Source of the DNA: Spirogloea muscicola | Taxonomy: Eukaryota; Streptophyta; Zygnematophyceae; Spirogloeales; Spirogloeaceae | Assembly: GCA_009602725.1 (NCBI GenBank) | Contig: WELB01000016.1 | Location: forward strand, 1 to 13,182 | DNA length: 13,182 bases | Direction of reading: 5' to 3' | Part shown: piece after piece, positions 1-9,187 of the stretch | Position numbering within the stretch: position 1 is the stretch's first letter | Layout of the letters: every line of letters begins with the position of its first letter | Notes under the pieces: model-generated | The model's database searches: none | Told to the model about the DNA's origin: nothing | Seen by the model: the letters and a program-made list of their open reading frames with translations, nothing else | Made by a program: the position numbers and the translations under genes

Positions 1-3000
1 CGGGCCCCGGCGGCGGCGGCGGCGGGACCGCCGCCGCCGCGTGGCGCGGCGCAGCTTCGATCGCCTACAACGTGGCTGTGGAGTCGTCGCTGGCTTCGTC
101 GTTCGTGCGGCGACTCGCCTGGGCACTGCGTGCCGGCCTGGCGGTCGCGCTCACCTCCGCGCTGGTCGCCACACCAGCCACGCGCGTCGTATCCCCGGCC
201 GTGCCTTACTTCGCTGTCGTCATAGCCATCGTCGGAGTCAACGAGGTCCTGGGAAAGACCGTTTCAGCCGGCTGCACAATGGTGGGCATCATCTTTTCCT
301 CTACTCGACAACCTCTATAAATCTCACACACGTCCTGGACTACTACCGCTTCTATCTTTCTTAGCACTCACTGTCTTCGACAGATTTGGTAGATGACCTA
401 CTGCACGTCATGGAAGGAGTTGCTCGCTCCAGTGGGAGAGAATTGGTTATTTGCACTTCTGCTGGGGCTTTCTTGCTCAGGAGTTTAGGGTCAATTTTCT
501 CGCCGTTCAGCCACCGGCCTTTTACGAGAGTCGGGAACTAGGTCTGTATCAGTCTGGGCTGGACGGAAGTCGATCAGTCACAGCATGAACGAAAAATCGA
601 CCTACGCTCCATACGCTGGCCTTCTAGCAGCAATTGTATCGAGCTGCTGTTCTTGTGGGGACGAATAACTTATGGCACGGAAATATGTCACACCTTCTCT
701 CCATTGATACCCTGTGCAGGTTGCAGGGGCTATCATAGCCGCAAGCGTGTGCACTCTCGTCCGTTTAGCAGCAGGAAGCACAGCTGCAACGACTTACACC
801 AGCCTTGGCGTCACATCATTCTTGTACTCCTACTTCACGTTTTGGCCACTGTCAGATCCTCTGGCGAAGAAGGTATGACTGTATTCGACGTGCAAAGTCG
901 GTTTTCTGCAAAAGTCGATGTAGTGGGATCGAGAGGCACTGGAAGCAGGGGCTTGACCAAGGGTTTAGTAAAGTTTGACCAAGGGTTTAGTAAACCCTAA
1001 AGCCCGATCGACCTCTGGCAATAAAGATCCAGTCTAATGCTTGATACATGGCCCATCTTGTCCGACAAGAATTAGATGCCACATCTATTGATAAGACAGT
1101 CAATTGATGCCTACTGTCTGATATTGGTGGGGGTGTCCCCACTGTCTGCTGTTGGTGGTAAATTGACACTGCATGCCTTAGATTACAGGTTGACTGTCTA
1201 GGTTCGAAGTATAACAGTGGCACGCCAAATACAGCAGGCAATATTGCCACCAGCTACTCAGCTTGGTACCAAGTCTCCTTGTAATAAGCAGTGATAGAGG
1301 GGCTAGGGGCTTGAGCTGGTTTTGAGCAGAGGAGGTTGCCATAGATGTCAACTCTGACTGACTCGCAAATCAAGCATGCTGTTATTGCATGTGCAGATTA
1401 CTCAAGCTATTAGTGCTATTTGCTACTTTAGCACTTATAGTAATCCAGGTGGGCCAGCATATGCTTTCTCTCTGTTGTCTGTGTGATCTAATGTTGTGTC
1501 ACTGCTTGCTATCATAAGAAAATTTAGACCCATTTGACGTCTTCGTCTCAAATCCGATGTTGACGTACCACTGTGCATCTCTCTTTGAATATGTACAGGC
1601 TAGCACAACTGTGAGGGAAATGCCTTGACTTGCTGCTTGCTGCTGGGCATGATCTAGTCTGATAGATTTTCTATGTGACAGGCTTGCCCAAATACTTTGC
1701 TGTTGAGGTGGCTGCTACCGCAGCCCTTGGTGCAGTCTGTGCAATGATTGCCCTGTCAATCCCCATACCACGATTGGCACGGTTTGAGATACACAGTAGA
1801 CTAATCTTTCAAGCAAAGTGTACAGCAGCACTCTTTACTTGCCTACTAGAAGCTTACGTGACAACAAGTGACAGGTCTGCATCACAGTTACGCAGGCAGG
1901 TGAGGCAATCCTATGAGGCAGCCACTACATGGGCACTGATGTTCTTGAGGTTGCTGTTTCTCTATCCGGCAGCCAAGCTCCACTTCTTGCAACACTCAAG
2001 GAACACTCAAGGAGCAACTTTTGGCATGACAAATGCATGTTGATGTCTGTGTTTTCATTAGTAGAAGCTTCTTAGCTATGTTGACCTCACTTGCAGTTAA
2101 TTGCTCGCTTGCACAGGCAAAAGTTCTGTTGAGGGCTGCAGTTGAGAACCTTCGTCAAATGAAGCTGAGGATTGCAGACTTGGCGTGGGAACCGCGCTTA
2201 TCCTGGTCTTCAGGTGTTGATGTTGTTACTGAGTATGCACAGGTGCTTTTATCTCAAGTCTAAACATTCAGAGGCAAATGTGTCTGTTGAATAGGCTTGG
2301 CGTGCATTCAGTTGTATAGAAATAGAGCCGTGACAAGAAAGTCAGTCAAGACTGTGATTGTTGCTGGCAGCAAGCTGCTCTTCGTACTTACGTCCAAATA
2401 ACAGCTTTGAAGTGTTGCATCGGAATGGCTCTGTTGCTTGAGGAGTGCTGAAGGGGTTGAGTGCTCATATGGTGCTTTTGCTTCTTCAGGTGGCTAGCTA
2501 TTTCATGGAGCATTGCGTAGCAATGGATATGGCCTTAGAAGACCACAACGTCCATCATCCGATGCACGGACCCCTGAAAGTAACATTGGCGGGACCGTTA
2601 AGGCATTTGGGGAAGGTCACAGCCTTGGCGCTGCTCAAGCATGCCAAAAGCGTTGTGGAGGCAACGAGCGCTGTGGGCCCATGCCACCGTGCCATGTTGG
2701 GAGTTTCGGAGAGAGTGGACTTTGACGAGGAGCTGTGTCGGGGGGCAATGGATGTCTTTGATGCGCAGCTGGTAAAAGCCAGAGAGGCGGCGTACTACAA
2801 GAACGCCTGGTGGATCAACTGCCATAGCCACCACCAGGCCTCTGGGGAGGAGCGCCCATCTGATGCCACTGAGAAGCCTGAGCATGCGTCTAAGACAGCA
2901 CCTCTGCAGGTGCAGGCAACCTTGAGTACGATCAACAGTGACTCAATGAACAAGCTTCAAAGAAGCTTCTCGTGGAGGGACCCAGAACACCATTCAAGGC

Positions 3001-6000
3001 GTCTCAGCTGCAGCGTGGTGTCTAGCAGGTCTGATCAGAGCCCTTTGCCAGGCGAGAGACCCTCGAGCACGCCTTCATCCCCTGCCTCATCAGCTGTTTC
3101 TGAAAGCATGAGCGCAAAGTGTGCAAGGTGCCAGCAGATCAGGTCTGCATTCAAAAGCACCAAGATGCAGCATGGCATGAGGGGTGCTGGGGTTGGCGTT
3201 GCGATGCTGCAGGGAAGGGAAGTGGAACAGAGGGACCCATTCGCAGGCAATGATGGCAACTCCATGAGGGGTTTCGATGACCAGCCTGAGCATCTGCATG
3301 CAGCAACCAGGGTGGACCTGCCCGTCTCTTCACCCGTGCCAAGCTTGGTGGTGTCGATCTTCTATCTGTTCAACGTTGACAAATTTGTGAAAGTAGTCTA
3401 CAGGGCAGCCAAGGTCGAAGGTTTCTATACAGAAGAAGAGACGAGGGATGGAGGCAAGAGTGACGTAGAATCTGGGGAGAACACCCAAGGAGACAGGAGC
3501 AGCAAGCAGGGGCAGAGCTGCTTGGGGCGCCTATGGAGACAGGTCAGGAGAGGGACCCAGGGACAGCTTGCGGAAGTCGCAACCCAAAGTGCAGGTTCAG
3601 ATGCAGCGGAGGCCAATTCAGCATGCTCTAAGCAGACGAAATGGTGGGGACTAGGGCGTTCTAAGTGTAAACCAGGGGCCAAAGACCGCGATTCAAATGA
3701 TGGCACCAATGTCAGCAGTGAAGACCACATTATTTCCTGGTTGAAGTACATTGTCATCAAGGTGGAGCACTGGGGCTTGCTGGAGCCACTGAAGAGGTGC
3801 ATAGCAATCCTGTGTGCTGGTAGCATAGGGCAGGCCCTCACCGGCAGTGGCCTCTGGAGCACTCTGACAGCCGCTTTTGTGGGTGGTGAGCCCCAAGTCT
3901 CTCAAGTATGTAGTGGTAGATCTAGATAATGAGTCACTTTTGGTGCATCCTTGTGGTCCTGGTTTGCGGTCGTGTAAAAAGACGTGTTGAATGGGCACCT
4001 TGACTTGGGTGAGGCTGCATTGTCAATCTTGCACTGACTTGTGCCACTACTCCGGACTTGTTGGACATAGGGGCAAGGGTTGGAGGGTCCTTAACAGTGA
4101 GCCTACAGAGACTGGAGGGCACTGTGGTTGGAACTATTACTGGATATCTGCTGCTGGATGCAACCAATGATGAAGTTGCATGGGTTGTGGCTTCCTTGGC
4201 CTTGTTCTGCTTTGCTGCCGGGTATGTGATCACCCTTGTGGCATTTGTTTGCTCTCACCGCCAGATCCGTCCTCCTTGAGTACAAATCCTTAGCAAATAC
4301 GAGATTAGGAGTTGCTTGCTATCCTGCATCTCATGCAAACTGCACAAAAGGTCTCTGAAATATGATGGACAATAAGAGTCAGAGTGCTTCTGATGCTGAC
4401 CCTGTGCACTTTTTTTGCAGGTATGTAAGGTCCAGTGTCAGGCATGGTTATGCAGGCACAGTTGCTTCGTTCACTTGTGCTGTAGTGCTGCTGGCAGCTG
4501 GCTCAAGCCCTCTTCCTCGTGACCAGTACGCCTTGAACCGCATCGAGTCAACCTGCATTGGGGTCCTTGCCGTAAGTTACAGGACCTGACTAGCACCTTC
4601 ACCTTACGCTGTGTCGGCCAGGTGTAAAGGCATGTCAAGCAGAAACTGATGTGATCGTACATCAGCAATAGACCTGCCCTTTCTGAGTCTTACAGTGTCA
4701 GCTTATGGTGTTCAGGTGGTGCTGGTGGACTTGTTGGTCCTGCCTCGGAGGGCTGCGCTTCTTGTGCGGCACGAGGTCAGAAAGAATCTCGACACTTGCG
4801 CAAGCTTCTTCCAGACCATGGAAGCTGTGTACATGCGTGAGGGTTGCATGCCAAGGCGCATCAAAGCGGTCGAGAAGGTCAAAGCCCTTGGGAAACAGGC
4901 AGCTGCCAGCTGCACCCTCCAGGTATTGCTTGCTGCGTGCTGGCTTTCTTCAGAAAAATTCCCAATCTCTTTTCCTGACCCTTACATCGTCTCTGCAAGC
5001 AGCTGCTGACTTCACAACGTGCTAGGTGTACTTTTCCGGCTATTCTGTCCTCATTGCTAGTTGACCCACGTTTCACTTGCGTGGGCTTTACCTTGACTGA
5101 TGGTAAATCGCAAGAGTCTCTGTGCAGAAGCTACTGCTGGCAGAAGCAGCTGGCGAGCCGCAGTTGTGGCATCGCCCATACGGAGCAAATGTATACAAGA
5201 CAATAGTAGATGTTGAGGAGTCCATACTTTGGCTTCTGGTAATGATCCGCAGGTGAACACATACACTGTGTGCATGAAGGTGGATATGATCAATCAGGAC
5301 GTTACTTATACTAACGAGCACATCATTGTGCATGTACGGACTGTTGTGCAATATTCGATAGATGCCGAGTATCCAGCCCATGCAGAATAGGCAAATTGAG
5401 TGCGTGTTAGGAGGTGGAGGTGCTGGCTCGACTCCAGCAGGGGCATGCCCAGATGGAAGGAGCAGCAGGGCCTTGCACATACTAAGATGGCTGCTCAGCA
5501 GTATTGCTGCAAGTTGATGTTGAGGAGATGGGCATCTCACAGCTGTTTTTGCCATGTGCAGGTCAATACTAGTGGAAGCTAAGGAGTTAGTGACGGAGCA
5601 ACTTCACCACCTCGTCCATCCCATGAAGAGCTCATTGGATGCCATAGGTGCCGGTATTCTAGAATCCTTAGAGGCTATCATGAGTGGATTGGATGGATTG
5701 GCAGAGTTCGAGGCAGACGTGGAAGACAATGATAAGGTCACAGAGGATGCACAGGAGAGAGCGCAACGTTCTCTGACCAGAGATCAGCTCAGACAAGGTA
5801 GTAGCCACTCCCAGAGTGGTAGGTCCATAAGTACGTTGGTGGATGATGCACGGTTTGCTCGGGTGCAAGTCCAGCTGGCTGCAGCTTGTGCTCGTGCGGA
5901 TGACACTGGCAACGATGAAGATCACAACGAGCAAATGGGTGCCCAATGGCCACCAATACAAGGGGCACAAGATCAGCATGCCAGTGGTCAAAGCAAATAT

Positions 6001-6780
6001 CACTCGCAGTTAGGATCCTCTTCACTTTTGCAGGGCATCTCAGATAACATCCGAACACTTAGAGCGCGACGACGAGTAGCGCTTCAATACTTTGATGCCA
6101 GGTAGGGTGCACAATCCTTCTTCCATCCCTCCTTGCACTATGATGTGTAGCGTGTTAGCGAGTACCCAATTTTGGCAGGACATGCCCACCACTCTGTACT
6201 TAAGGCCTCTACAGCAAAGAGTGAGCATTGTTTTGGCTGCCTCTCAGAAAAATAACTTCTTGACTGCTCAGGTACGAGGTAGTCGTAGCTAGGAGAGTGG
6301 CCTGGTGGCGAGCCCATCCGGGGGCGCCATTGCTGTCATCAGGGGCCATGCTATCGTTTGGAGCTTTTGTGTTTGGCACTCAGAGGCTCATGAACGATGT
6401 TGAGCGGCTGGAGAGTGCTGTACAGGAGCTGCTGCAGGTGACCTAGAGAACCTGAACATTGACTGCATGGGTTTCTTGACTAGTGCTCAGTCAGAGGCTA
6501 ATTCTTGGCCCGACGAGGGCAGCGATGCACAAAGGCTTGCAGAAGCTGCTGTGCAATGCTATACGCACTTGCTACTTGCTAGATTTGCTTGCTGTGATGA
6601 AAGAGGACGGCTGCTTCACAGACCAGCTAGCTTTCCTCAACCTTCAACTGGCTAGGTAGCATGGACAACAATGACCGCAATTGTCAATATGTGCAGGTAG
6701 AGAAGCCACTGCATGTGAGCACGGTCATGCAAAAGCCACTCCACGACATACTCATTGATATAGGGAAGGACATCAGGTAA
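1..6780 (+). CDS. Plant-type FUSC / aromatic-acid exporter-like membrane protein (5' partial, 13 exons)
   Basis: Likely an integral membrane transporter of the FUSC/AaeB/ALMT-like superfamily; substrate unknown. Exons: 3-281, 720-872, 1397-1448, 1682-1899, 2117-2242, 2490-3885, 4071-4221, 4421-4571, 4716-4922, 5128-5252, 5562-6101, 6272-6437, 6697-6780. All introns are GT-AG and every phase matches, giving 1215 visible residues. The reading frame is open to the left edge without an ATG, so the start lies outside. Family signs: an N-terminal membrane block (RRLAWALRAGLAVAL, residues about 37-51), IPIPRLARFE (about 191-200), a second block LLEPLKRCIAILCAGS followed by SLQRLEGTVVGT (exons 6-7), and EPQLWHRPYG in exon 10, similar to a conserved segment in land-plant homologues as I remember them. 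Land-plant relatives are about 700-800 residues; the excess is hydrophilic loop in exons 6 and 11. The stop is TAA 6778-6780, but AG/GTAAAG there is also a fair donor (see 7149-7335). Substrate naming as p-hydroxybenzoate exporter comes only from bacterial AaeB. Confidence 0.86.
282..719 (+). other. Intron 1 of the FUSC-like gene
   Basis: A 438-nt intron with donor ATG/GTGGGC and acceptor GTGCAG. Exon 1 ends in phase 0 after SAGCTM and exon 2 resumes with VAGAIIAASVC. GC content falls sharply from exon 1 into this intron. I see no coding or RNA feature inside it. Confidence 0.75.
953..994 (+). repeat. Tandem 22-bp duplication with telomere-like GGGTTTA, in intron 2
   Basis: Two copies of TTGACCAAGGGTTTAGTAAA lie at 953-972 and 975-994, a 22-bp period with one mismatch in the linker. 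The second copy runs into CCCTAAA at 995-1001. GGGTTTAGTAAACCC (983-997) is a perfect 7-bp inverted repeat around one base. TTTAGGG/CCCTAAA is the common plant-type telomere unit and AAACCCTAA is the plant telo-box, but only single units are present here. It lies inside intron 2 (873-1396), which otherwise shows nothing coding. Confidence 0.85.
1397..1448 (+). other. Small exon 3 (52 nt) of the FUSC-like gene
   Basis: This exon is too short to show as an ORF. It is flanked by a GTGCAG acceptor and a G/GTGGGC donor and encodes ITQAISAICYFSTYSNP plus one base of a glycine codon. Exon 2 ends in phase 0 and exon 4 must start in phase 2, so an exon of 3n+1 bases is needed between them. This one is 52 nt and joins cleanly into NPGLPKYFAVEVAATAALG. 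Plant homologues carry about 18-20 residues of membrane segment at this point, which fits. Confidence 0.82.
2490..3885 (+). other. Large exon 6 of the FUSC-like gene, carrying long hydrophilic insertions
   Basis: The exon is 1396 nt, 465 codons plus one base. It starts with VASYFMEHCVAMDMALED, the end of the N-terminal cytosolic helical part. It then carries two Ser/Gln/Glu-rich, low-complexity stretches (roughly residues 390-555 and 585-688 of the visible protein). These are separated by a short hydrophobic core (PSLVVSIFYLFNVDKFVKVV) that looks conserved. It ends with the first helix of the second FUSC membrane block (WSTLTAAFVGG). The donor G/GTGAGC at 3885/3886 is preferred over reading through to the TAA shortly downstream, because splicing restores GGARVGGSLTVSLQRLEG. 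Confidence 0.8.
5253..5561 (+). other. Intron 10 of the FUSC-like gene
   Basis: A 309-nt intron. The donor was chosen at AG/GTGAAC (5252/5253) rather than 14 nt earlier at CTG/GTAATG, because only this choice gives phase 2, which is what exon 11 (start G-TCA-ATA) needs. The join reads SILWLLVMIRRSILVEAKE. The intron contains an in-frame-looking stretch (5254-5389) with no stop for about 45 codons, which I treat as chance. Confidence 0.7.
5562..6101 (+). other. Exon 11 of the FUSC-like gene, helical segment plus polar insertion
   Basis: The exon is 540 nt. The first about 48 residues (SILVEAKELVTEQLHHL onward) are amphipathic helix, as expected for the C-terminal cytosolic domain. About 105 residues rich in Asp, Glu, Gln, Ser and His follow. 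It ends LRARRRVALQYFDAR. The middle looks disordered and is absent from the land-plant proteins as I remember them. Confidence 0.75.
6272..6437 (+). other. Exon 12 of the FUSC-like gene, C-terminal membrane helix
   Basis: The join at AG/G-TAC gives RYEVVVARRVAWW, then a hydrophobic stretch LLSSGAMLSFGAFVFG and a charged heptad-like helix RLMNDVERLESAVQELLQ. Land-plant homologues carry a similar 'LSSLGA-F' helix followed by an acidic helix near their C-terminus, so the gene end is close. The acceptor is TGCTCAG and the donor CAG/GTGACC. Confidence 0.78.
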
Positions 6781-6881
6781 AGCCAGCCACATTCCTTTGG
6801 CACTTAGACAATGTCAAGCAGACATCATGCAACTGCTATAGGGCAATTGCAGCATCTAGGTTCAGTAAATCAGGTCACGTC

Positions 6882-6899
6882 CAGCTGTGTACACAGCTG
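6882..6899. repeat. Perfect 18-bp palindrome CAGCTGTGTACACAGCTG
   Basis: The arms are CAGCTGTGT and ACACAGCTG with no spacer. The half GTACACAGCTG (6889-6899) is repeated directly at 6929-6939. It lies downstream of exon 13, either in intron 13 or in the 3' region. Confidence 0.9.
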
Positions 6900-6965
6900 A
6901 ATGAAGTTGATGTATAGCAAGCATCTGAGTACACAGCTGGATTGATGTCTAGTAGACACATGATG

Positions 6966-6982
6966 TGTCAGCGAAGCTGACA
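6966..6982. repeat. Small hairpin TGTCAGC-GAA-GCTGACA
   Basis: A perfect 7-bp inverted repeat with a 3-base loop. It is immediately preceded by a second short inverted repeat, GACACA-TGA-TGTGTC (6955-6969), which overlaps it. Followed by AT-rich sequence (TTTAATATTCTTTTATTG). Confidence 0.8.
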
Positions 6983-7148
6983 TTTAATATTCTTTTATTG
7001 TTCGGGCCATACTGGTATGTGCCAATTACTGTATCAGCTGCAAGTTGCATCAGTATGTATTCGCTTGTACTGTAGCAGGCACGGAAGAATGACCAGCTTG
7101 TTGGCCTGATGCATCACCTGACCTGCTGCTGGTTGGTGAGATTGCAAG

Positions 7149-7335
7149 CTTCGAGAATATACTGCTGGATAATGCCAGCACTATGGTTGAGGCTCTGCTG
7201 AAAGGATGCAGCTCACTGGCCCTTTGTGGACAGCAGGCAGGTGCGGCTGTGCTTCCTGCAGGTTCGGCTACAACCAGCCTCGCAGTCATAATTGCAAGGC
7301 TGCAGGCACTTTTGGCTGTGTGCACCTGCCAATAA
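7149..7335 (+). other. Possible alternative last exon of the FUSC-like gene
   Basis: If AG/GTAAAG at 6776 is used as a donor, the only coding-looking continuation in phase 2 starts at 7149. It reads FENILLDNASTMVEALLKG and ends with ATTSLAVIIARLQALLA before TAA 7333-7335. The frame is open from 7093 to 7335 (80 codons). It would make the visible protein 1275 residues. Against it: the acceptor TGCAAG/C is weak, and every other acceptor in the gene is CAG or TAG. A stronger acceptor at 7078 (TAGCAG) would instead give a ten-residue tail ending in TGA at 7107-7109. Confidence 0.35.
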
Positions 7336-7478
7336 GCCTGAATCAGAGGTGGCAAGGTACAAGCGACGGCCAAATTGCAGAGCAACAATCTACATCAGAT
7401 AGCCCCGCATTAGAGTGCGTGGAGCCCATGCCCATTCTGTGCTGGGCTGCTCTGTGGCAAGTGCACAACGTCCAGAAT

Positions 7479-7523
7479 CTGTGTAGAAAACCCCTGTACA
7501 GGAAAACTCTGTGAAGGAAAACC
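7479..7523. repeat. Three-copy 15-bp tandem repeat
   Basis: Copies are CTGTGTAGAAAACCC (7479-7493), CTGTACAGGAAAACT (7494-7508) and CTGTGAAGGAAAACC (7509-7523). They differ at three or four positions each. Because the unit is a multiple of three, it produces five-residue peptide repeats in shadow frames; I do not consider those coding. Confidence 0.85.
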
Positions 7524-7950
7524 CTGGCCATCTGGAAGTTTCTTTGTGCCCAGCACCAGCAGTAGTAGAAGCAGTAGCAGCTGCAAGGGGGCCCCTGGAG
7601 GCTTCTGCTTGCGTGCTTGGGCTCATGTGCTGACAGCGAGCTGCTGAAGCTTTCACCTCAACAATTTGTGGAGTAAACAGTGTAGTATGTCGGAGCTCTT
7701 TCGGGCAGCAGACAAACTGCGACTTGGCGGCCCAAACCAGTCCCCACCACAGAGATGGAGCAGGACAAGCTGCTGGGTGGAGGTCATCATAGCATACCAA
7801 GATTTGTGTGGCTACGTGTGGTCCAAGTCCCGAGATGTCATTCGGGTTGGACAGACCGGTGCTTGGGCACCAATACCGACAAACATGGCACACAGGCCTA
7901 GACAGCAGCTTGAGCATGACATGCCTTCTGAGGGGTGGAGGCCAGCGGCT

Positions 7951-7978
7951 GCCCGGTGCCCGGTGCCCGGTGCCCGGC
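7951..7978. repeat. Four-copy 7-bp tandem repeat GCCCGGT
   Basis: GCCCGGT occurs three times in a row, then GCCCGGC. It is a short minisatellite-like tract in sequence I cannot assign to a gene. Confidence 0.9.
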
Positions 7979-8533
7979 TAGCCCGATGGAGACGACCCCA
8001 GGATGCGTGGTCAGCGGTGAACCATGATGATTAGTGGGAAGGCAAGCCACAACGGCCGTGTGACGCAAGTGATGACAGTCGCGGCGCAGAATCGTGATCA
8101 AGCTTCTCCAAAAGGTGGCGATGGCTGGCCAAGCTTGAAAGAGAGCGGACAAGGACCGGAGGGGCCCATGAAGCGCTAAAGCACACAGCTACATAAGTGG
8201 GTACAACGAATGGGGTGCTTCGTAGCCCCTAATCAGCAGCCCCAAGTCAGATTTTCGGGCCGCCCGCTCCTGGAAGCGACTTTCTTCTTGATAAGATAAG
8301 CCACTTGCATGGCTGTACATGGTACGATTGTCGGGCTTGCAGCCAGAAAATCGTCACCACGGCGAGCCCAGAAGCAGCAGCCAAACATGGCCTGCCCGCA
8401 AGTGCACTGCGAAAGCCTGGGGAAGGCTGGGGCGAGACAGCCTCCCATCTGCGATGGCCTCGACTGGACGGAGAAGGCGCGCGTTGTGCATGAACTTGGA
8501 AGGGATGCCGTTCCGAGCAAGAAAGCCATTTGT

Positions 8534-8570
8534 TTGAAGTCAGCCGGCGAGGTGAGCCGGCTGACTTCAA
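8534..8570. repeat. Perfect 15-bp inverted repeat with 7-base loop
   Basis: The left arm TTGAAGTCAGCCGGC (8534-8548) and right arm GCCGGCTGACTTCAA (8556-8570) are exact reverse complements around GAGGTGA. The hairpin is GC-rich at the loop end. No flanking duplication or transposase frame is visible, so I list it as a structure without a role. Confidence 0.92.
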
Positions 8571-9030
8571 CGCCGCTGGCTCGTGGGCCCAGGTATATCG
8601 CATGCCTTTGTCAGTCTCCCTCCAGCGGTCCATGGCCCACGCCTTGCATCTGGGTGCTGGCCGTGCTCACGCTGCAACCTCTGGCTTTCGTCAGGTGGCT
8701 TAGTTTCCGGCAGCTGGTTGTCGGATTCGAGGCTCCTCACTCGAAGCTACTGAGTTGGTCCATCCCTACCCAATCTGACATCGCATGCTCAGGCCCCTCC
8801 GTCGTTGTGGCTCCTTCGACCCTTTTCGGGCTGGGTTTTCACTGCCCTTGCCCCCATTGGGATTGTTACTTCTACACTTCTCCACGCGAAGGGAGGCGGG
8901 GCGCAGAAGAGGGGCACGCTGCGTTACGCGGGCAGACGGGGAATACGAAATTATGCACGAGGGGAACCACATCTCTTGTTCTGGAACCGACGGGTCGCAC
9001 TCGGCGCCCGCGTCTCGTTGCTGCTCCTGC
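8571..9030. promoter_or_regulatory. Upstream flank of the GC-rich island, possible promoter region
   Basis: A plus-strand frame is open through this stretch and beyond (8309-9556), but the peptide is Cys/Trp/Pro-rich with no family signal. I read it as fortuitously open sequence. Because both other genes here begin in GC-rich DNA, a transcription start may lie near 8900-9075. No TATA-like element stands out. Confidence 0.3.
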
Positions 9031-9038
9031 CGCGGCGG

Positions 9039-9073
<35 letters not shown>
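9031..9073. repeat. (GGC)n tract
   Basis: An almost pure GGC/CGG run just before an ATG at 9076. A complementary (GCC)n-type run follows at 9148-9184, so the two could pair. Similar runs occur at both ends of the window (about 9-20 and 13120-13182), each near a gene start. Confidence 0.9.
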
Positions 9074-9075
<2 letters not shown>

Positions 9076-9095
9076 ATGGAGGACGCCAAGGTGGC

Positions 9096-9096
9096 N
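9096..9096. other. Ambiguous base N
   Basis: The only N in the window. It lies in GC-rich, repeat-flanked sequence 20 bases after a good-context ATG (9076). Read as one base in the MEDAKV frame it completes an alanine codon (GCN). If the true number of bases differs, the MEDAKV start would change frame relative to the 9188-9556 reading frame. Confidence 0.95.
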
Positions 9097-9187
9097 CCCG
9101 CGGCGCGTCCCAGAGGTGCGCGGCGGCGCCAAGGCGAGGCCCTCCGACGGCGCCGCCGCTGCCGCCGCCGCCGCCGCTGCCGGCAGT

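Larger units (their letters stand above)
7336..8308. other. Region without a recognisable gene
   Basis: Open frames exist on both strands (for example minus 7390-7917 and plus 7666-8034). None gives a recognisable protein or paired splice sites. Composition is mixed and the predicted peptides are rich in Cys, Trp and His, as expected for chance frames. The region holds two short tandem repeats, listed separately. It may include the 3' untranslated part of the FUSC-like gene; I see no clear AATAAA signal. Confidence 0.6.

Noticed and set aside
953-1001. A true telomere or chromosome end
   Set aside because: Only single telomere-like units occur, inside an intron of an intact gene.
3425-3862. 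Minus-strand 145-codon frame opposite FUSC exon 6
   Set aside because: It is a shadow of a well-supported plus-strand exon; the peptide has no recognisable feature.
5088-5555. Minus-strand 155-codon frame over FUSC exon 10 and intron 10
   Set aside because: It overlaps a conserved exon on the other strand and reads as random sequence.
7390-7917. Minus-strand 175-codon frame in the gap
   Set aside because: No family signal, unusual composition (Cys, Trp, His), and it includes the 15-bp tandem repeat as a chance peptide repeat.
7951-7978. CRISPR-like array
   Set aside because: The units are 7 bp with no spacers, in eukaryotic nuclear DNA.
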